The notes beneath the pieces are model-generated. The model was not told the DNA's origin. It made no database searches and saw nothing but the letters and a program-made list of their open reading frames with translations. DNA of 64,000 nt from Bacteroidia bacterium (lineage in GTDB: Bacteria; Bacteroidota; Bacteroidia; Chitinophagales; UBA2359): positions 1 through 64,000 of the forward strand of contig JAUHXA010000017.1 in the NCBI GenBank assembly GCA_030427245.1, given 5' to 3'. The translations under genes and the position numbers were made by a program. Of this stretch, positions 43,276 through 52,617 are shown piece by piece; positions within the stretch are counted from its first letter, which is position 1, and each line of letters opens with the position of its first letter.

Positions 43276-45162
43276 ATGGCTTTTGTAGTATCCGCACGAA
43301 AATACCGACCCCAAAAATTCAAAGAAGTAGTAGGACAATCCTCTGTCACTACAACTTTGAAGAACGCCCTTAAAAACGATAAATTGGCGCAATCCTTTTT
43401 GTTTTGCGGCCCAAGAGGCGTGGGTAAAACGACCTGTGCGAGAATTTTAGCAAAAGTCATCAACTGCAAAAACGTTACCGAAGACACCGAACCTTGTGGC
43501 ACTTGTGCGTCCTGCAAATCCTTCAATGAATCGGCTTCCTTCAATATCTTTGAATTAGATGCCGCCTCCAACAATTCGGTGGACGACATTCGAAACCTCA
43601 TTGAACAAGTGCGTTTTGCGCCACAAGCGGGTAAATATAAGGTCTATATCATTGACGAGGTGCACATGCTTTCACAAGCTGCCTTCAATGCCTTTTTGAA
43701 GACCTTGGAAGAACCTCCACCCTATGCGATTTTTATTTTGGCAACCACCGAAAAACACAAAATCCTCCCAACGATTTTGTCCCGTTGTCAAATTTTTGAT
43801 TTCTCTCGCATCAAAGTCAGCGATACCGTAGATCATCTGCAAACGATTTGTGAAGACAAAGGCATTGAAGCCGAGAAAGATGCGTTGCACATCATCGCCC
43901 AAAAAGCGGATGGCGCCTTGCGGGATGCACTTTCGATTTTTGATAGGGTAGCGAGTTTTACCGAAGGCAAAATTGAGTACCAAAAAATCCTACATACTCT
44001 CAATGTCCTTGACTACGATTATTATTTCCAATTAACAGATGCTTTGCTTTCACAAGACCATTCAACTGCTTTGGTATTGTACGATGAAATACTGCAAAAG
44101 GGCTTTGATGGTGATATTTTTATCAGTGGATTAGCGAGTCATTTTAGGGATTTACTGGTCTGCAAAGATGCCAAAACGGTGCAACTTTTGGAGGTGACGG
44201 ACAGTCTCAAAAACCGCTATGCCCAACAAGCCAACATTACTTCTGGCTCCTTCCTTCTGACAGCCTTGAACATTGCCAATCAATGTGAAATCAACTATAA
44301 AACGGCCAAAAACAAGCGATTGCAAGTGGAATTGTGTTTGATGAAAATGTGCTATCTCATGGCTGCAATTGACCTATCAAAAGAAGCCAAAACGGTAACA
44401 CATCTTTCGGCTGCGCCCAGAATGCAAGCGCAAATCAAAAATGAAGTACAAACTTCTAAAATTCAAACTCAAGACTCAAGTGCTAACCCAAATACTCCAA
44501 AAGTAAAAGAACCACAAACCGTTTACCAATCTCCTCCGGCTTCTTTGCAGAAAAACGAGCCGCCACAAGCGATCGCTAAAACGTCTTCACCTATTCAAAA
44601 AAAGGAAGAAACAGAAACTCCAAAATTGAGTATGCTCGAAAAAGCAGCTGCTTTGAAGTCCAAAAAAGGACGCACGATTACAGGTTCGTTGGCAGGTCTG
44701 AAGAAGAAACAAAAAGAAGCTGCAATAGCTGAGGAAAAGCGTAAAATAGAGGAAGAAAGAAAGTTGGCGGAAGCAAGGGCTGCTGCTCCAAAACTGGAAT
44801 TAACTGCAAAAACCATTCAGAATATTTGGTTTTCATTTGCAGAACAATTGGACAGCGAAAGCAGCAAGGGACTTTTCAGGGGAATCCAACCAGAATTGAA
44901 GGACAAAGAAATATTGGTTACAGTAGCAGGAGTTACCCAGCAAGGAATCGTTGAAGCACAAAGCCACAACTTTCTGAATTTCTTGAATCGTCAATTGGGC
45001 GAAACAAATTTGATGCTAAAAATTGAAGTAGATAAAAGCAAAGTAGAAGAACAATCTACCCACAAATTGTATTCACCTGTCGACCGCTTCAAAAAAATGG
45101 TAGAGGAAAATCCTGCTTTGAAGGAAATGCAAGAAAGGTTGAATTTGGATATACAGTATTGA
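43276..45162 (+). CDS. dnaX: DNA polymerase III subunit gamma/tau
   Basis: 628 residues. AAA+ clamp-loader core: Walker A CGPRGVGKTT, zinc site of four Cys (NCKN...PCGTCASCKSF), Walker B IDEVHMLS, sensor 1 FILATTEKHKILPTILSRCQ. Domain III follows (about 230-370), then a Lys/Glu-rich linker with a coiled-coil (EKRKIEEERKLAEARAAA) and a C-terminal tau-like part. It loads the beta clamp. Start ATG 43276. Confidence 0.97.
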   Translation: MAFVVSARKYRPQKFKEVVGQSSVTTTLKNALKNDKLAQSFLFCGPRGVGKTTCARILAKVINCKNVTEDTEPCGTCASCKSFNESASFNIFELDAASNNSVDDIRNLIEQVRFAPQAGKYKVYIIDEVHMLSQAAFNAFLKTLEEPPPYAIFILATTEKHKILPTILSRCQIFDFSRIKVSDTVDHLQTICEDKGIEAEKDALHIIAQKADGALRDALSIFDRVASFTEGKIEYQKILHTLNVLDYDYYFQLTDALLSQDHSTALVLYDEILQKGFDGDIFISGLASHFRDLLVCKDAKTVQLLEVTDSLKNRYAQQANITSGSFLLTALNIANQCEINYKTAKNKRLQVELCLMKMCYLMAAIDLSKEAKTVTHLSAAPRMQAQIKNEVQTSKIQTQDSSANPNTPKVKEPQTVYQSPPASLQKNEPPQAIAKTSSPIQKKEETETPKLSMLEKAAALKSKKGRTITGSLAGLKKKQKEAAIAEEKRKIEEERKLAEARAAAPKLELTAKTIQNIWFSFAEQLDSESSKGLFRGIQPELKDKEILVTVAGVTQQGIVEAQSHNFLNFLNRQLGETNLMLKIEVDKSKVEEQSTHKLYSPVDRFKKMVEENPALKEMQERLNLDIQY

Positions 45163-45253
45163 CTAAGAGGCAAGCTATCTGGCCTCTTAATCTCAGGATA
45201 AGACCACATTCGTTGCGAGAGGGGAGATTTCAAAAAGTTTAAAACTCAACATC

Positions 45254-46951
45254 ATGCAGCAAGGCAAAAAACGACTGATTCGTGGAATGGATTACTTCAA
45301 AGGTTTCATTGAAGCCAATGGCTACTTTGTCGACAAAACTTTGTTTATCAAAGATGTGTTGGACAATGCCCATCAAGTGATGTTGATTCCTCGCCCCCGA
45401 AGATTTGGGAAAAGCCTCAACATGAGTATGCTACGTTTTTTCTTTGATGTCACTCAAAAAGACTCCGCTAAGTTGTTTGAACCTTACAAAATTTGGCAAG
45501 AGGGAGGTTTTTATACCCAACAGCAAGGGAAGTATCCTGTAATTGAGCTGACATTGAAGAATGTGAAGGAAGCCAACTACAAAGATACCGTTGAATCATT
45601 GAAATACTTGATTGGAGAACTGTACGGACAACATGATTATTTATTGGATTCTGATAAACTGCGAGATTATGAAAAGGAAGATTTCAAAGAAATCATGATT
45701 GGAGAGGCACATCTGATTAAGTATAAAAACAGTCTCAAAAAATTAAGCAATTATCTCTATCAACATCATCAAGAACAAGTGATTGTATTGGTAGATGAAT
45801 ACGACAGTCCAATTATTGCAGGATATCGAAATGGATATTATAGAGAAATCATCACTTTTATGCGGGGATTTTTAGGAGGCGTTTTTAAGACCAATCCTTA
45901 TCTCTATAAAGGCGTAGTGACAGGCATTTTACGCATCGCCAAAGAAAGTTTGTTTTCGGAATGGAACAATCCAGGTGTTTATACCGTCTTGGATTACCAA
46001 TTTTCGGATAGTTTTGGGTTTACAGAAACTGAAACGAAAAAAATGCTCAAGCATTTCAACTTGGAAGATGATTTTGAGTTGATGAAGGAATGGTACGACG
46101 GTTACAATATTGGAGATTCTACGCATTTGTACAACCCTTGGTCTGTATCGGGTTATATTGATACGCCGCAGCAAGGCTTCCGACCTTATTGGGTCAATAC
46201 GAGTTCGGATGATTTGCTCAAAGAAAGGGTGGTGGAAAGAAATGCAGAAGAAACTCGAAGTGATATAGAAACTTTGCTATTAGGGAAAACCCTTTTAAAA
46301 CCTATATATGAAAACATCATTTTTCCTAGTTTTGACTACAATAGAGAGCTTTTGTGGACCTTGTTGGTTTTTGCGGGGTATTTGATTCCTGTTGATAAAA
46401 CGAACAAAAGAATACGTGAACTCAAAATACCCAATTACGAAATCACCACATTATTTGAGCAGTTTATTTTGGATTGGCTCAACAAAGGCTTACACATTCC
46501 TTCTACCTTACTCCTTCAAATGGTACAAGCGCTTACCCACAATCAAATCCCACAGTTTGAGAAATATTTCAAAAAAATCATGGGTGATACTTTTAGCTAT
46601 TTTGATGTAAACCAAGAAGCTGAAAAAGTATGGCAAGCCTATGTTTTGGGTTTGTTGGCGATTAGCAGTGATGAATATATCATCAAGTCCAATCGGGAAT
46701 CGGGTGCAGGAAGATACGATATTTTGATGTTGCCGAGACATGACAAATCAAAGTATGGAGTGGTCATTGAAGTAAAGGCAATGGACAAGGAAGCTACTCA
46801 AAATCAAATTGATAAGCAATTGGGTGATGCTTTGAAGCAAATCAGCAAAAACCAATACTACAAGGAACTTATCGAACATCAAATCGAAAAACGCATTGAG
46901 TTGGCAGTGGTTTTTGCGGGGAAAGAACTCTATATAAAACCCAAGAATTAA
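45254..46951 (+). CDS. AAA-ATPase-like protein with PD-(D/E)XK nuclease-like C-terminus
   Basis: 565 residues. N-terminal AAA-ATPase_like region: YFVDKTLFIKDVLDN, IPRPRRFGKSLNMSMLRFFF (the P-loop variant RRFGKS), VLVDEYDSPI (Walker B), TGILRIAKESLFSEWNN. The C-terminal part (about 430-565) has the PD-(D/E)XK pattern: ESGAGRYDILMLPRHD, YGVVIEVKAM, with the D...ExK residues. Common in Bacteroidota, often in many copies; function unknown, mobile or defence roles have been suggested. It lies 91 bp after dnaX. Confidence 0.9.
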   Translation: MQQGKKRLIRGMDYFKGFIEANGYFVDKTLFIKDVLDNAHQVMLIPRPRRFGKSLNMSMLRFFFDVTQKDSAKLFEPYKIWQEGGFYTQQQGKYPVIELTLKNVKEANYKDTVESLKYLIGELYGQHDYLLDSDKLRDYEKEDFKEIMIGEAHLIKYKNSLKKLSNYLYQHHQEQVIVLVDEYDSPIIAGYRNGYYREIITFMRGFLGGVFKTNPYLYKGVVTGILRIAKESLFSEWNNPGVYTVLDYQFSDSFGFTETETKKMLKHFNLEDDFELMKEWYDGYNIGDSTHLYNPWSVSGYIDTPQQGFRPYWVNTSSDDLLKERVVERNAEETRSDIETLLLGKTLLKPIYENIIFPSFDYNRELLWTLLVFAGYLIPVDKTNKRIRELKIPNYEITTLFEQFILDWLNKGLHIPSTLLLQMVQALTHNQIPQFEKYFKKIMGDTFSYFDVNQEAEKVWQAYVLGLLAISSDEYIIKSNRESGAGRYDILMLPRHDKSKYGVVIEVKAMDKEATQNQIDKQLGDALKQISKNQYYKELIEHQIEKRIELAVVFAGKELYIKPKN

Positions 46952-47012
46952 TCAGAAGGTGCGTATATTCGCTACTTCAATTTTAACCTTCAATCCTTTA
47001 AAAAATAAAATA

Positions 47013-47645
47013 ATGAAACTTAATCTCTTAATTTTAACCCTCTTAATCGGCGGTCTTTTTGTCATGAATGGCTGTGGAGACGATAATTTTTCCTGTGAAG
47101 ACGGCAAACAAAACCAAGGTGAAACAGGTATTGATTGTGGCGGTCCTTGTCCCAATTGTGAGTACATGCGAACCTGCTCTGATGGCATCCAAAATGGGGA
47201 AGAATTGGGTGTCGACTGTGGAGGTCCTTGTCCTGCTGCTTGCACTGATCAACCTCCTGTCGAACCTGAACCCGACCCTATTTTTACCGCTACTGTAAAT
47301 GGAACAAATTGGTCAGCCTTGCAAGTCAGCAGTGGTGTGGTGAATCAAACCATTACCTTTGCGGGTTTGGACAGCGACGGACAAGGTGAAGACTTCAATA
47401 TTTCGATTACTTATGGCGAAGAATTTACCCCTCGAACAGGCAATTTCGATATGATTACCAATACCGCATTCATCACAGGAACGGGCATCACCAACGAATG
47501 TATCGCTCAAACGGGAAGCGTCACTTTCACCACATTTGATACAACGAACAATTTGGTTTCGGGTACGTTTGAGTTTACCTGTCAAGATACTGACGGCAAT
47601 GAGACAACTGTCACAAATGGAAGTTTTCAGAATATTCCGTTCTAA
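47013..47645 (+). CDS. Lipoprotein with two Cys-rich DCGGPC repeats
   Basis: 210 residues from ATG 47013 (an in-frame start at 46959 would extend into untranslated leader). Lipobox FVMNGC. Two tandem motifs (about 28-72): CEDGKQNQGETGIDCGGPCP and CSDGIQNGEELGVDCGGPCP, each with six cysteines that probably form a disulfide knot. Then a Pro/Glu linker and a C-terminal beta domain (FTATVNGTNWSALQVSSGVV) resembling the DUF6252-type domain of Bacteroidota lipoproteins. Surface location inferred; function unknown. Confidence 0.8.
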   Translation: MKLNLLILTLLIGGLFVMNGCGDDNFSCEDGKQNQGETGIDCGGPCPNCEYMRTCSDGIQNGEELGVDCGGPCPAACTDQPPVEPEPDPIFTATVNGTNWSALQVSSGVVNQTITFAGLDSDGQGEDFNISITYGEEFTPRTGNFDMITNTAFITGTGITNECIAQTGSVTFTTFDTTNNLVSGTFEFTCQDTDGNETTVTNGSFQNIPF

Positions 47646-47727
47646 ACTTTAGAGGAGAGAAGCGAGATGTGAGAAGTGAGATTTTCTCGAATCTCGCTTC
47701 TGACTTCCCGCTTCCAAATTTCAGTCT

Positions 47728-49977
47728 ATGACCAAATACCGCCTCCTACTTTTCAGTCTTTTCACCATTACGATTGTCGCTTTTTTCGGCATTTCCCAAC
47801 TGCGTATATTTCACGACTTAGACGGTTTCTTTCCAGAGAAAGATGCCGATTTAGATTTTTACAATGAACACAAAACGCATTTTCCTTCAGACGACAATTT
47901 TGTGTACATTGCCCTTATCAATGAAGAGGGTATTTTTGATTCAGTTTTTCTGCAAAAAGCACATCAGTTCACCAAAGCCTGTGATTCCATTCCCTACATC
48001 AAAGGTGTAAGCTCACTAACTACTCTCCAAAATATTATCAAAACTCCTTTTGGAACAGTGCCCGTATCGGTTTTGCACTTCAAAGAACCCGAAAGGTACG
48101 CCATAGATAGTACACAGATTTTACAAGATGAGCGATTGGTTGGGCGGTATGTCTCGGAAGATGCAACCGTTTTTTCGATTGTCGTAGTTCACAAAGAAAA
48201 TACGGATGCAGACGAAATAGCTGCAATCAGTGAAGTGACGAGTGAAATAGTAAGGCAGTTTGAAGAAGAATTTGAGGAGATTCGAGTAGCAGGTCGAGCG
48301 ACCACGCTTTCTGCAATTGTCGGAAAAATTGGTCAAGAATTTATTTTTTATGCCATTATTGCCACGATTTTGGCCCTTACAGTAATGTCGTTTTTGTTGC
48401 GGCGATTTTGGGGTGTGGTAGTCGCTTGTGCAAGCGTAGTTGTTGGGTTGATTTGGTTCATGGGTTTTTTGGGAATTACGGGCAAAAACTTGGATGTGAT
48501 GAGCACCTTGTTTCCGACTTTGGCGGTGATGGTGGGCTTGTCGGATGTCATTCACATTTTGACCAAATACATAGACGAACTCAGCAAAGGTAAACAGCGT
48601 TCAGAGGCATTGAAGATAGCGGTTCGGGAAATTGGTTGGGCGACTTTGTTGACGTCTCTCACAACGGCAGTCGGCTTTCTATCGCTTTATACTGCCAACA
48701 TTACTGCATTGAAAGTCTTTGGTTTGTATGCGGCAGCGGGGGTTTTGTTGACCTATGCAGCGGTTTTGGGCGTGTTGATTATCGTTCTGCCCTTGATTCC
48801 ACCCGAAAAATTGGTCAGTCAACAAAGTGGTGATTTTTGGGAGCGTTGGATGGACGGACTTTTTCGATTTGTCAAAGCCCGAAAGCGAATGATTGCAGGT
48901 ATCAGCGGATTGGTTTTTGTAGTTTGTTTGATAGGTATTTCTAAAATTTCCACAAATGCGTTTTTGTTGGATGATTTGCCGAGATCGGATAAAATTCGGA
49001 AGGATTTCCTCTTTTTTGAAGAAAAACTTTCGGGTGCAAGGCCTTTTGAAATGGCTATTATTCCACAAAATAACTACAAAATCAATGACTTAGCTGTTTT
49101 GCAGCAAATAGATACACTGGCTACTTACCTTCAAAGCAGAAGCGAAATAGGTAGTTTGGTTTCTCCCGCAACGATTTATAAAAGCCTGCATCAAGCCAAC
49201 AATGGTAACAACCTTCAGTACTACCGCTTGCCGCCCGACTCCAAAACACTGAAAAAATACGAGCGTCAATTAAAGCAACTCGATCGACGAGATAATGCAC
49301 TATCAGCGATGACCAAAGACCGAAAATATGCCCGCATCAATGGCAATATGCTGGATTTGGGTTCTGAACCGATTGCAGAACTGAACCAACATATTGAAGA
49401 ATGGATTGCAGACAATACGGATTCTGCAATTGTTCAATTTCGCTTAACGGGCAGCGGAGTCGTTTTGGATAAGAATCACCAATACTTGCGGCAAAGTTTG
49501 TTTTCGAGTTTGGGATTGGCGTTTTTGGTGGTGAGTTTGTTGATGGCGCTGTTGTTTCGGGATGTACAAATGGTGTTCATTGCTTTGATTCCCAACATTT
49601 TTCCGCTATTGATTACGGGGGCTGTAATGGGTTATTTTGGCATCAGTTTGAAAGCTTCAACTTCGATTATTTTTACCCTTGCCTTTGGCATTGCAGTGGA
49701 CGACACGATTCATTTTTTGAGCAAATTGAAGCTGCAATTTCAAAAGGGATTCGATATAGACACGGCTCTTTCCAATACGTTTCAAGAGACGGGTAAGGCT
49801 TTGTGCATCACCACTTTTATCCTTTTTTGTGGTTTTGGTTCGCTGATTGGTTCTGATTTTGCGGCTACTTTTTACATTGGTTTGTTGTTGAGTATTACGC
49901 TGTTGAGTGCCTTGATTGCGGATTTGTTTTTGTTGCCTGTGGTGGTGTATTGGTGGAAGAGAGGAGACAAGAATTAG
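47728..49977 (+). CDS. RND/MMPL-family exporter
   Basis: 749 residues. Twelve membrane helices in two halves, each half with a large periplasmic loop (about 45-210 and 420-580). Family features: PTLAVMVGLSDVIHILTKYI and FTLAFGIAVDDTIHFLSKLK in helices 4 and 10, carrying the D residues for proton coupling. Such hydrophobe exporters move lipids, pigments or hopanoids. No membrane-fusion or outer-membrane partner adjoins it. It has a convergent gene downstream with a shared terminator. Confidence 0.9.
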   Translation: MTKYRLLLFSLFTITIVAFFGISQLRIFHDLDGFFPEKDADLDFYNEHKTHFPSDDNFVYIALINEEGIFDSVFLQKAHQFTKACDSIPYIKGVSSLTTLQNIIKTPFGTVPVSVLHFKEPERYAIDSTQILQDERLVGRYVSEDATVFSIVVVHKENTDADEIAAISEVTSEIVRQFEEEFEEIRVAGRATTLSAIVGKIGQEFIFYAIIATILALTVMSFLLRRFWGVVVACASVVVGLIWFMGFLGITGKNLDVMSTLFPTLAVMVGLSDVIHILTKYIDELSKGKQRSEALKIAVREIGWATLLTSLTTAVGFLSLYTANITALKVFGLYAAAGVLLTYAAVLGVLIIVLPLIPPEKLVSQQSGDFWERWMDGLFRFVKARKRMIAGISGLVFVVCLIGISKISTNAFLLDDLPRSDKIRKDFLFFEEKLSGARPFEMAIIPQNNYKINDLAVLQQIDTLATYLQSRSEIGSLVSPATIYKSLHQANNGNNLQYYRLPPDSKTLKKYERQLKQLDRRDNALSAMTKDRKYARINGNMLDLGSEPIAELNQHIEEWIADNTDSAIVQFRLTGSGVVLDKNHQYLRQSLFSSLGLAFLVVSLLMALLFRDVQMVFIALIPNIFPLLITGAVMGYFGISLKASTSIIFTLAFGIAVDDTIHFLSKLKLQFQKGFDIDTALSNTFQETGKALCITTFILFCGFGSLIGSDFAATFYIGLLLSITLLSALIADLFLLPVVVYWWKRGDKN

Positions 49978-49992
49978 GTGTTTTACTAAATG

Positions 49993-50030
49993 CAAAAAGG
50001 CATCTTCCTTTTAGAAAAGATGCCTTTTTG
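49993..50030. terminator. Bidirectional terminator between exporter and convergent gene
   Basis: AAAAAGGCATCTT / AAGATGCCTTTTT with loop CCTTTTAGAA; U-tracts on both strands. Confidence 0.9.
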
Positions 50031-50045
50031 TGGTTTATGAATTGA

Positions 50046-50564
50046 TTACTCAATTTGGTTCATAAAAATTCCTAAAGCTGCCACACAAGTATCAACTTCT
50101 TCTTGAAATACAATGGCATCTTTCTGCAATCGTTCACAAAATTTTCGGATTTCTTTAGGAGTCCAATCGGTTACTTGCAGCAATTGAGAAGCATTAATGC
50201 GTTCATCTTCTACCAATAGCTTCTTCAATTTTTTATAATTGGGCTTCATGATGAACTTACCTATTTGATTAACCAAGTGTTTTCGAGTCAATTCTATTTG
50301 GTGGGTTTCCTCTTCTGTCCAACTTACTCTCGTGCCATTGTTGGCAAAAGAATTGGGATATTTAGGTGCTATTCTATTAACATTAACAGCCTTGTGGTTT
50401 AAAAAATATTCTAAGCGTTCATCAGTAATTTTTTCAAAACTGCCAACTTCCAATTCTTTGTAATGAGTTGGAATTGTACCATTTTCTTTCCACGAACGAA
50501 TAGTCGCATCAGGCAACCCATATAACTCTTGCAGCTTTCTCGCCAAAGTTTCTAAGTATTCCAT
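50046..50564 (-). CDS. Putative DNA-binding protein, unknown
   Basis: 172 residues from ATG 50564 (an in-frame ATG at 50612 adds 16). The start resembles a phage-repressor-type HTH: KLQELYGLPDATIRSWKENG then TIPTHY. The remainder is helical and charged (WTEEETHQIELTRKHLVNQI, ASQLLQVTDWTPKEIRKFCE) with no recognised family. It may be a regulator; no phage genes surround it. Convergent with the exporter gene. Confidence 0.6.
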   Translation of the reverse strand: MEYLETLARKLQELYGLPDATIRSWKENGTIPTHYKELEVGSFEKITDERLEYFLNHKAVNVNRIAPKYPNSFANNGTRVSWTEEETHQIELTRKHLVNQIGKFIMKPNYKKLKKLLVEDERINASQLLQVTDWTPKEIRKFCERLQKDAIVFQEEVDTCVAALGIFMNQIE

Positions 50565-50876
50565 CTTACAATCACTTTTTGGTGAACTAATAATATAGTA
50601 GCTATTATTCAACTTTTTCTGAACAATGCCCTTTTTTGATTGAATTATTTTAATACTTTTTCACTCCTAACCCTTCCCTTATAGTACTTCAAGATACAAT
50701 ATTTCCTTCAGAAAAACTCAATTTCCAATAATTATTTTTACCCATCCCTTAAACTCCTTCTCCATCCCGTAGTCAAATTATTGAACAGCAGCAAAAAAAG
50801 AGGCTGTTCTAATTTAGAAAGACAAAAGAAGTCTTTTTGAATCAAAAATAAAGAGTGAGTGGTTGCATATTTATAG

Positions 50877-50909
50877 GGCATCTTTTCCGAAAGGAAGGTG
50901 CCTTTTTTT
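50877..50909 (+). terminator. Orphan terminator hairpin
   Basis: GGCATCTTTTCC / GGAAGGTGCC with loop GAAA, then seven T. No plus-strand gene lies within 900 bp upstream, so it may end a small RNA or be a relic. It is the main feature of the 408-bp gap 50613-51020. Confidence 0.6.
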
Positions 50910-50937
50910 ATTGGAGTATTATCACCTAAAAGTTCCC

Positions 50938-50945
50938 TACCTTTG
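50938..50945 (+). promoter_or_regulatory. Candidate -7 promoter element of the CNNM/HlyC-type gene
   Basis: TACCTTTG fits TAnnTTTG; the nearest TTG upstream is 24 bp away (50911-50913), slightly long. ATG is 75 nt downstream. Confidence 0.4.
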
Positions 50946-51020
50946 CCGTCTATTTGCCAACTTAATACAAGTATAGGCGTTAGAATCATAAATCAAAATT
51001 GAAGGATTACAAAAAATACT

Positions 51021-52148
51021 ATGGGCGTTTTACTCTTTTATCTTTTTTTAGCTATCTTTTTTTCTTTCCTCTGTTCTATCTTAGAAGCAGTATTGTTAAG
51101 CATAACTCCTACGTTTTTGAATGTTACGCTTAGTGAAGGGAAGTCGTATGCCAAAACCTTGCAGCGATTGAAGGCGGATGTGGACAAGCCGCTTATTGCT
51201 ATCCTAACCCTCAATACCTTGGCGCATACAGTAGGCGCAATGGGTGTAGGCGCACAAGCGGAGAAAGTATTTGGGGAAGCCAATTTTGGCTTTAGCTTGC
51301 CAATGATTGGTGCATTGGAAATTCCTCTGACAAGCATTATTGCAGCCGTTATGACCCTCTTGATTTTGGTCTTGTCCGAAATCATTCCCAAAACCATTGG
51401 AGCTACTTTTTGGAAAAGTCTGACAGGGTTTGCGACTTATACACTGGATATTATGGTGAAAATCTTGAAATACACAGGAATGTTGTGGCTGCTTCAATTG
51501 TTTACCAAAATCGTGGGAAAAGGCGGTGCTGGGCATGGGAGTGTGCTGAGTAGGACGGACTTATCAGTCATGGCAGAAATGGGTGTGAAAGAAGGAACTA
51601 TCGAAAAACATGAATCTACAATTATTCAAAACTTACTGCATTTTAGCGATATACGAGTCAAAGATATTATGACTCCTCGAACTGTCGTGATAGCCTCTCC
51701 AAATGAAACGACGATTGAAGATTTTTTTCAAGGGCACAAAAACATTCGCTTTTCTCGAATCCCCGTTTTTGATCAAACTATTGACCATGTGTCAGGCTAT
51801 GTTTTGAAAGACGATATTCTATTAAAGATGGTCGAACTAAAAGGCGAGCAGCCTCTTAAAAGCATTGCCCGTAAGCTTCAAATGGTCAGTGAAGATTTGC
51901 CAATGCCCGAACTGTTTGATACCTTAATGGCTCAACGTGAGCATATTGCATTGGTGGTAGATGGATATGGAGGTATGGCTGGTATTGTGACCATGGAGGA
52001 CGTTCTAGAAACGCTTCTCGGTATGGAAATCATGGATGAACTCGACAATGTTCAAGATATGCAGGTTTTGGCTCGTCGAAAATGGGAAGAGCGTGCCAAG
52101 AAATTAGGCTTGATAAAGGTGGATATCTCTGATGGTGAGAAGGAGTAA
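51021..52148 (+). CDS. CNNM/CorC-type (HlyC/DUF21) membrane protein with CBS pair
   Basis: 375 residues. DUF21 membrane domain (about 1-165) with FFSFLCSILEAVLLSITPTF and TLLILVLSEIIPKTIGATFW; then a CBS pair (about 205-330): DIRVKDIMTPRTVVIASPNE, RIPVFDQTIDHVSGYVLKDD, LVVDGYGGMAGIVTMEDVLE. The typical C-terminal transport-associated domain is lacking or very short, so it ends soon after the CBS pair. Relatives handle Mg2+/Co2+ efflux. Single gene. Confidence 0.92.
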   Translation: MGVLLFYLFLAIFFSFLCSILEAVLLSITPTFLNVTLSEGKSYAKTLQRLKADVDKPLIAILTLNTLAHTVGAMGVGAQAEKVFGEANFGFSLPMIGALEIPLTSIIAAVMTLLILVLSEIIPKTIGATFWKSLTGFATYTLDIMVKILKYTGMLWLLQLFTKIVGKGGAGHGSVLSRTDLSVMAEMGVKEGTIEKHESTIIQNLLHFSDIRVKDIMTPRTVVIASPNETTIEDFFQGHKNIRFSRIPVFDQTIDHVSGYVLKDDILLKMVELKGEQPLKSIARKLQMVSEDLPMPELFDTLMAQREHIALVVDGYGGMAGIVTMEDVLETLLGMEIMDELDNVQDMQVLARRKWEERAKKLGLIKVDISDGEKE

Positions 52149-52231
52149 ATTTTCTTATTCAATGAGTATGCAGACAAAAATAGTTTAACACCAAATATTT
52201 TCCCCCCTCCCAAAAAAAAAATCAAAAAATA

Positions 52232-52278
52232 TTTTGCGAAACCGAAAGGTTGCGTATATTTGCAACCGATTGATTGCA
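52232..52278 (+). promoter_or_regulatory. Promoter and inverted-repeat operator of the arsR-SRPBCC operon
   Basis: TTTTG (52232-52236), 18-bp spacer, TATATTTG (52255-52262). Two overlapping palindromes sit on it: GGTTGC-N8-GCAACC (52248-52267) covers the -7, and TGCAA-N8-TTGCA (52261-52278) lies just after it. This position would let an ArsR-type dimer block transcription. Start codon at 52297. Confidence 0.65.
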
Positions 52279-52296
52279 TAAAAAGATTTTTTGAGT

Positions 52297-52617
52297 ATGA
52301 AGCGAGATATTTTCCAAGCCATTTCAGACCCGACAAGGAGAGCCATTTTGGTACTTCTTATTGCTCAGGCTATGACCCCAAATGCACTGGCAGAACATTT
52401 TGACTCGACAAGACAGGCTGTTTCAAAACACATTAAAATACTGAATGAATGTGAGTTATTGGAGCAACGAAAATCGGGAAGAGAGATTTATTACCAACTC
52501 AAAGTCGATAAAATGAAAGAAATTGACCAATGGTTGGAACAGTTTAGAAAACAATGGGAAAACCGCTTCAGCCAACTTGACCAAGTATTGTTAAACCTTC
52601 AAAATAAAGAAAAATGA
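52297..52617 (+). CDS. ArsR-family transcriptional regulator
   Basis: 106 residues from ATG 52297. Winged helix: FQAISDPTRRAILVLLIAQA, then LAEHFDSTRQAVSKHIKILN (recognition helix) and the wing LEQRKSGREIYYQL. No metal-binding Cys/His motif (ELCVCDL-like) is present, so it likely responds to another signal, as in regulators paired with SRPBCC proteins. ATGA overlap with the next gene. Confidence 0.92.
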   Translation: MKRDIFQAISDPTRRAILVLLIAQAMTPNALAEHFDSTRQAVSKHIKILNECELLEQRKSGREIYYQLKVDKMKEIDQWLEQFRKQWENRFSQLDQVLLNLQNKEK

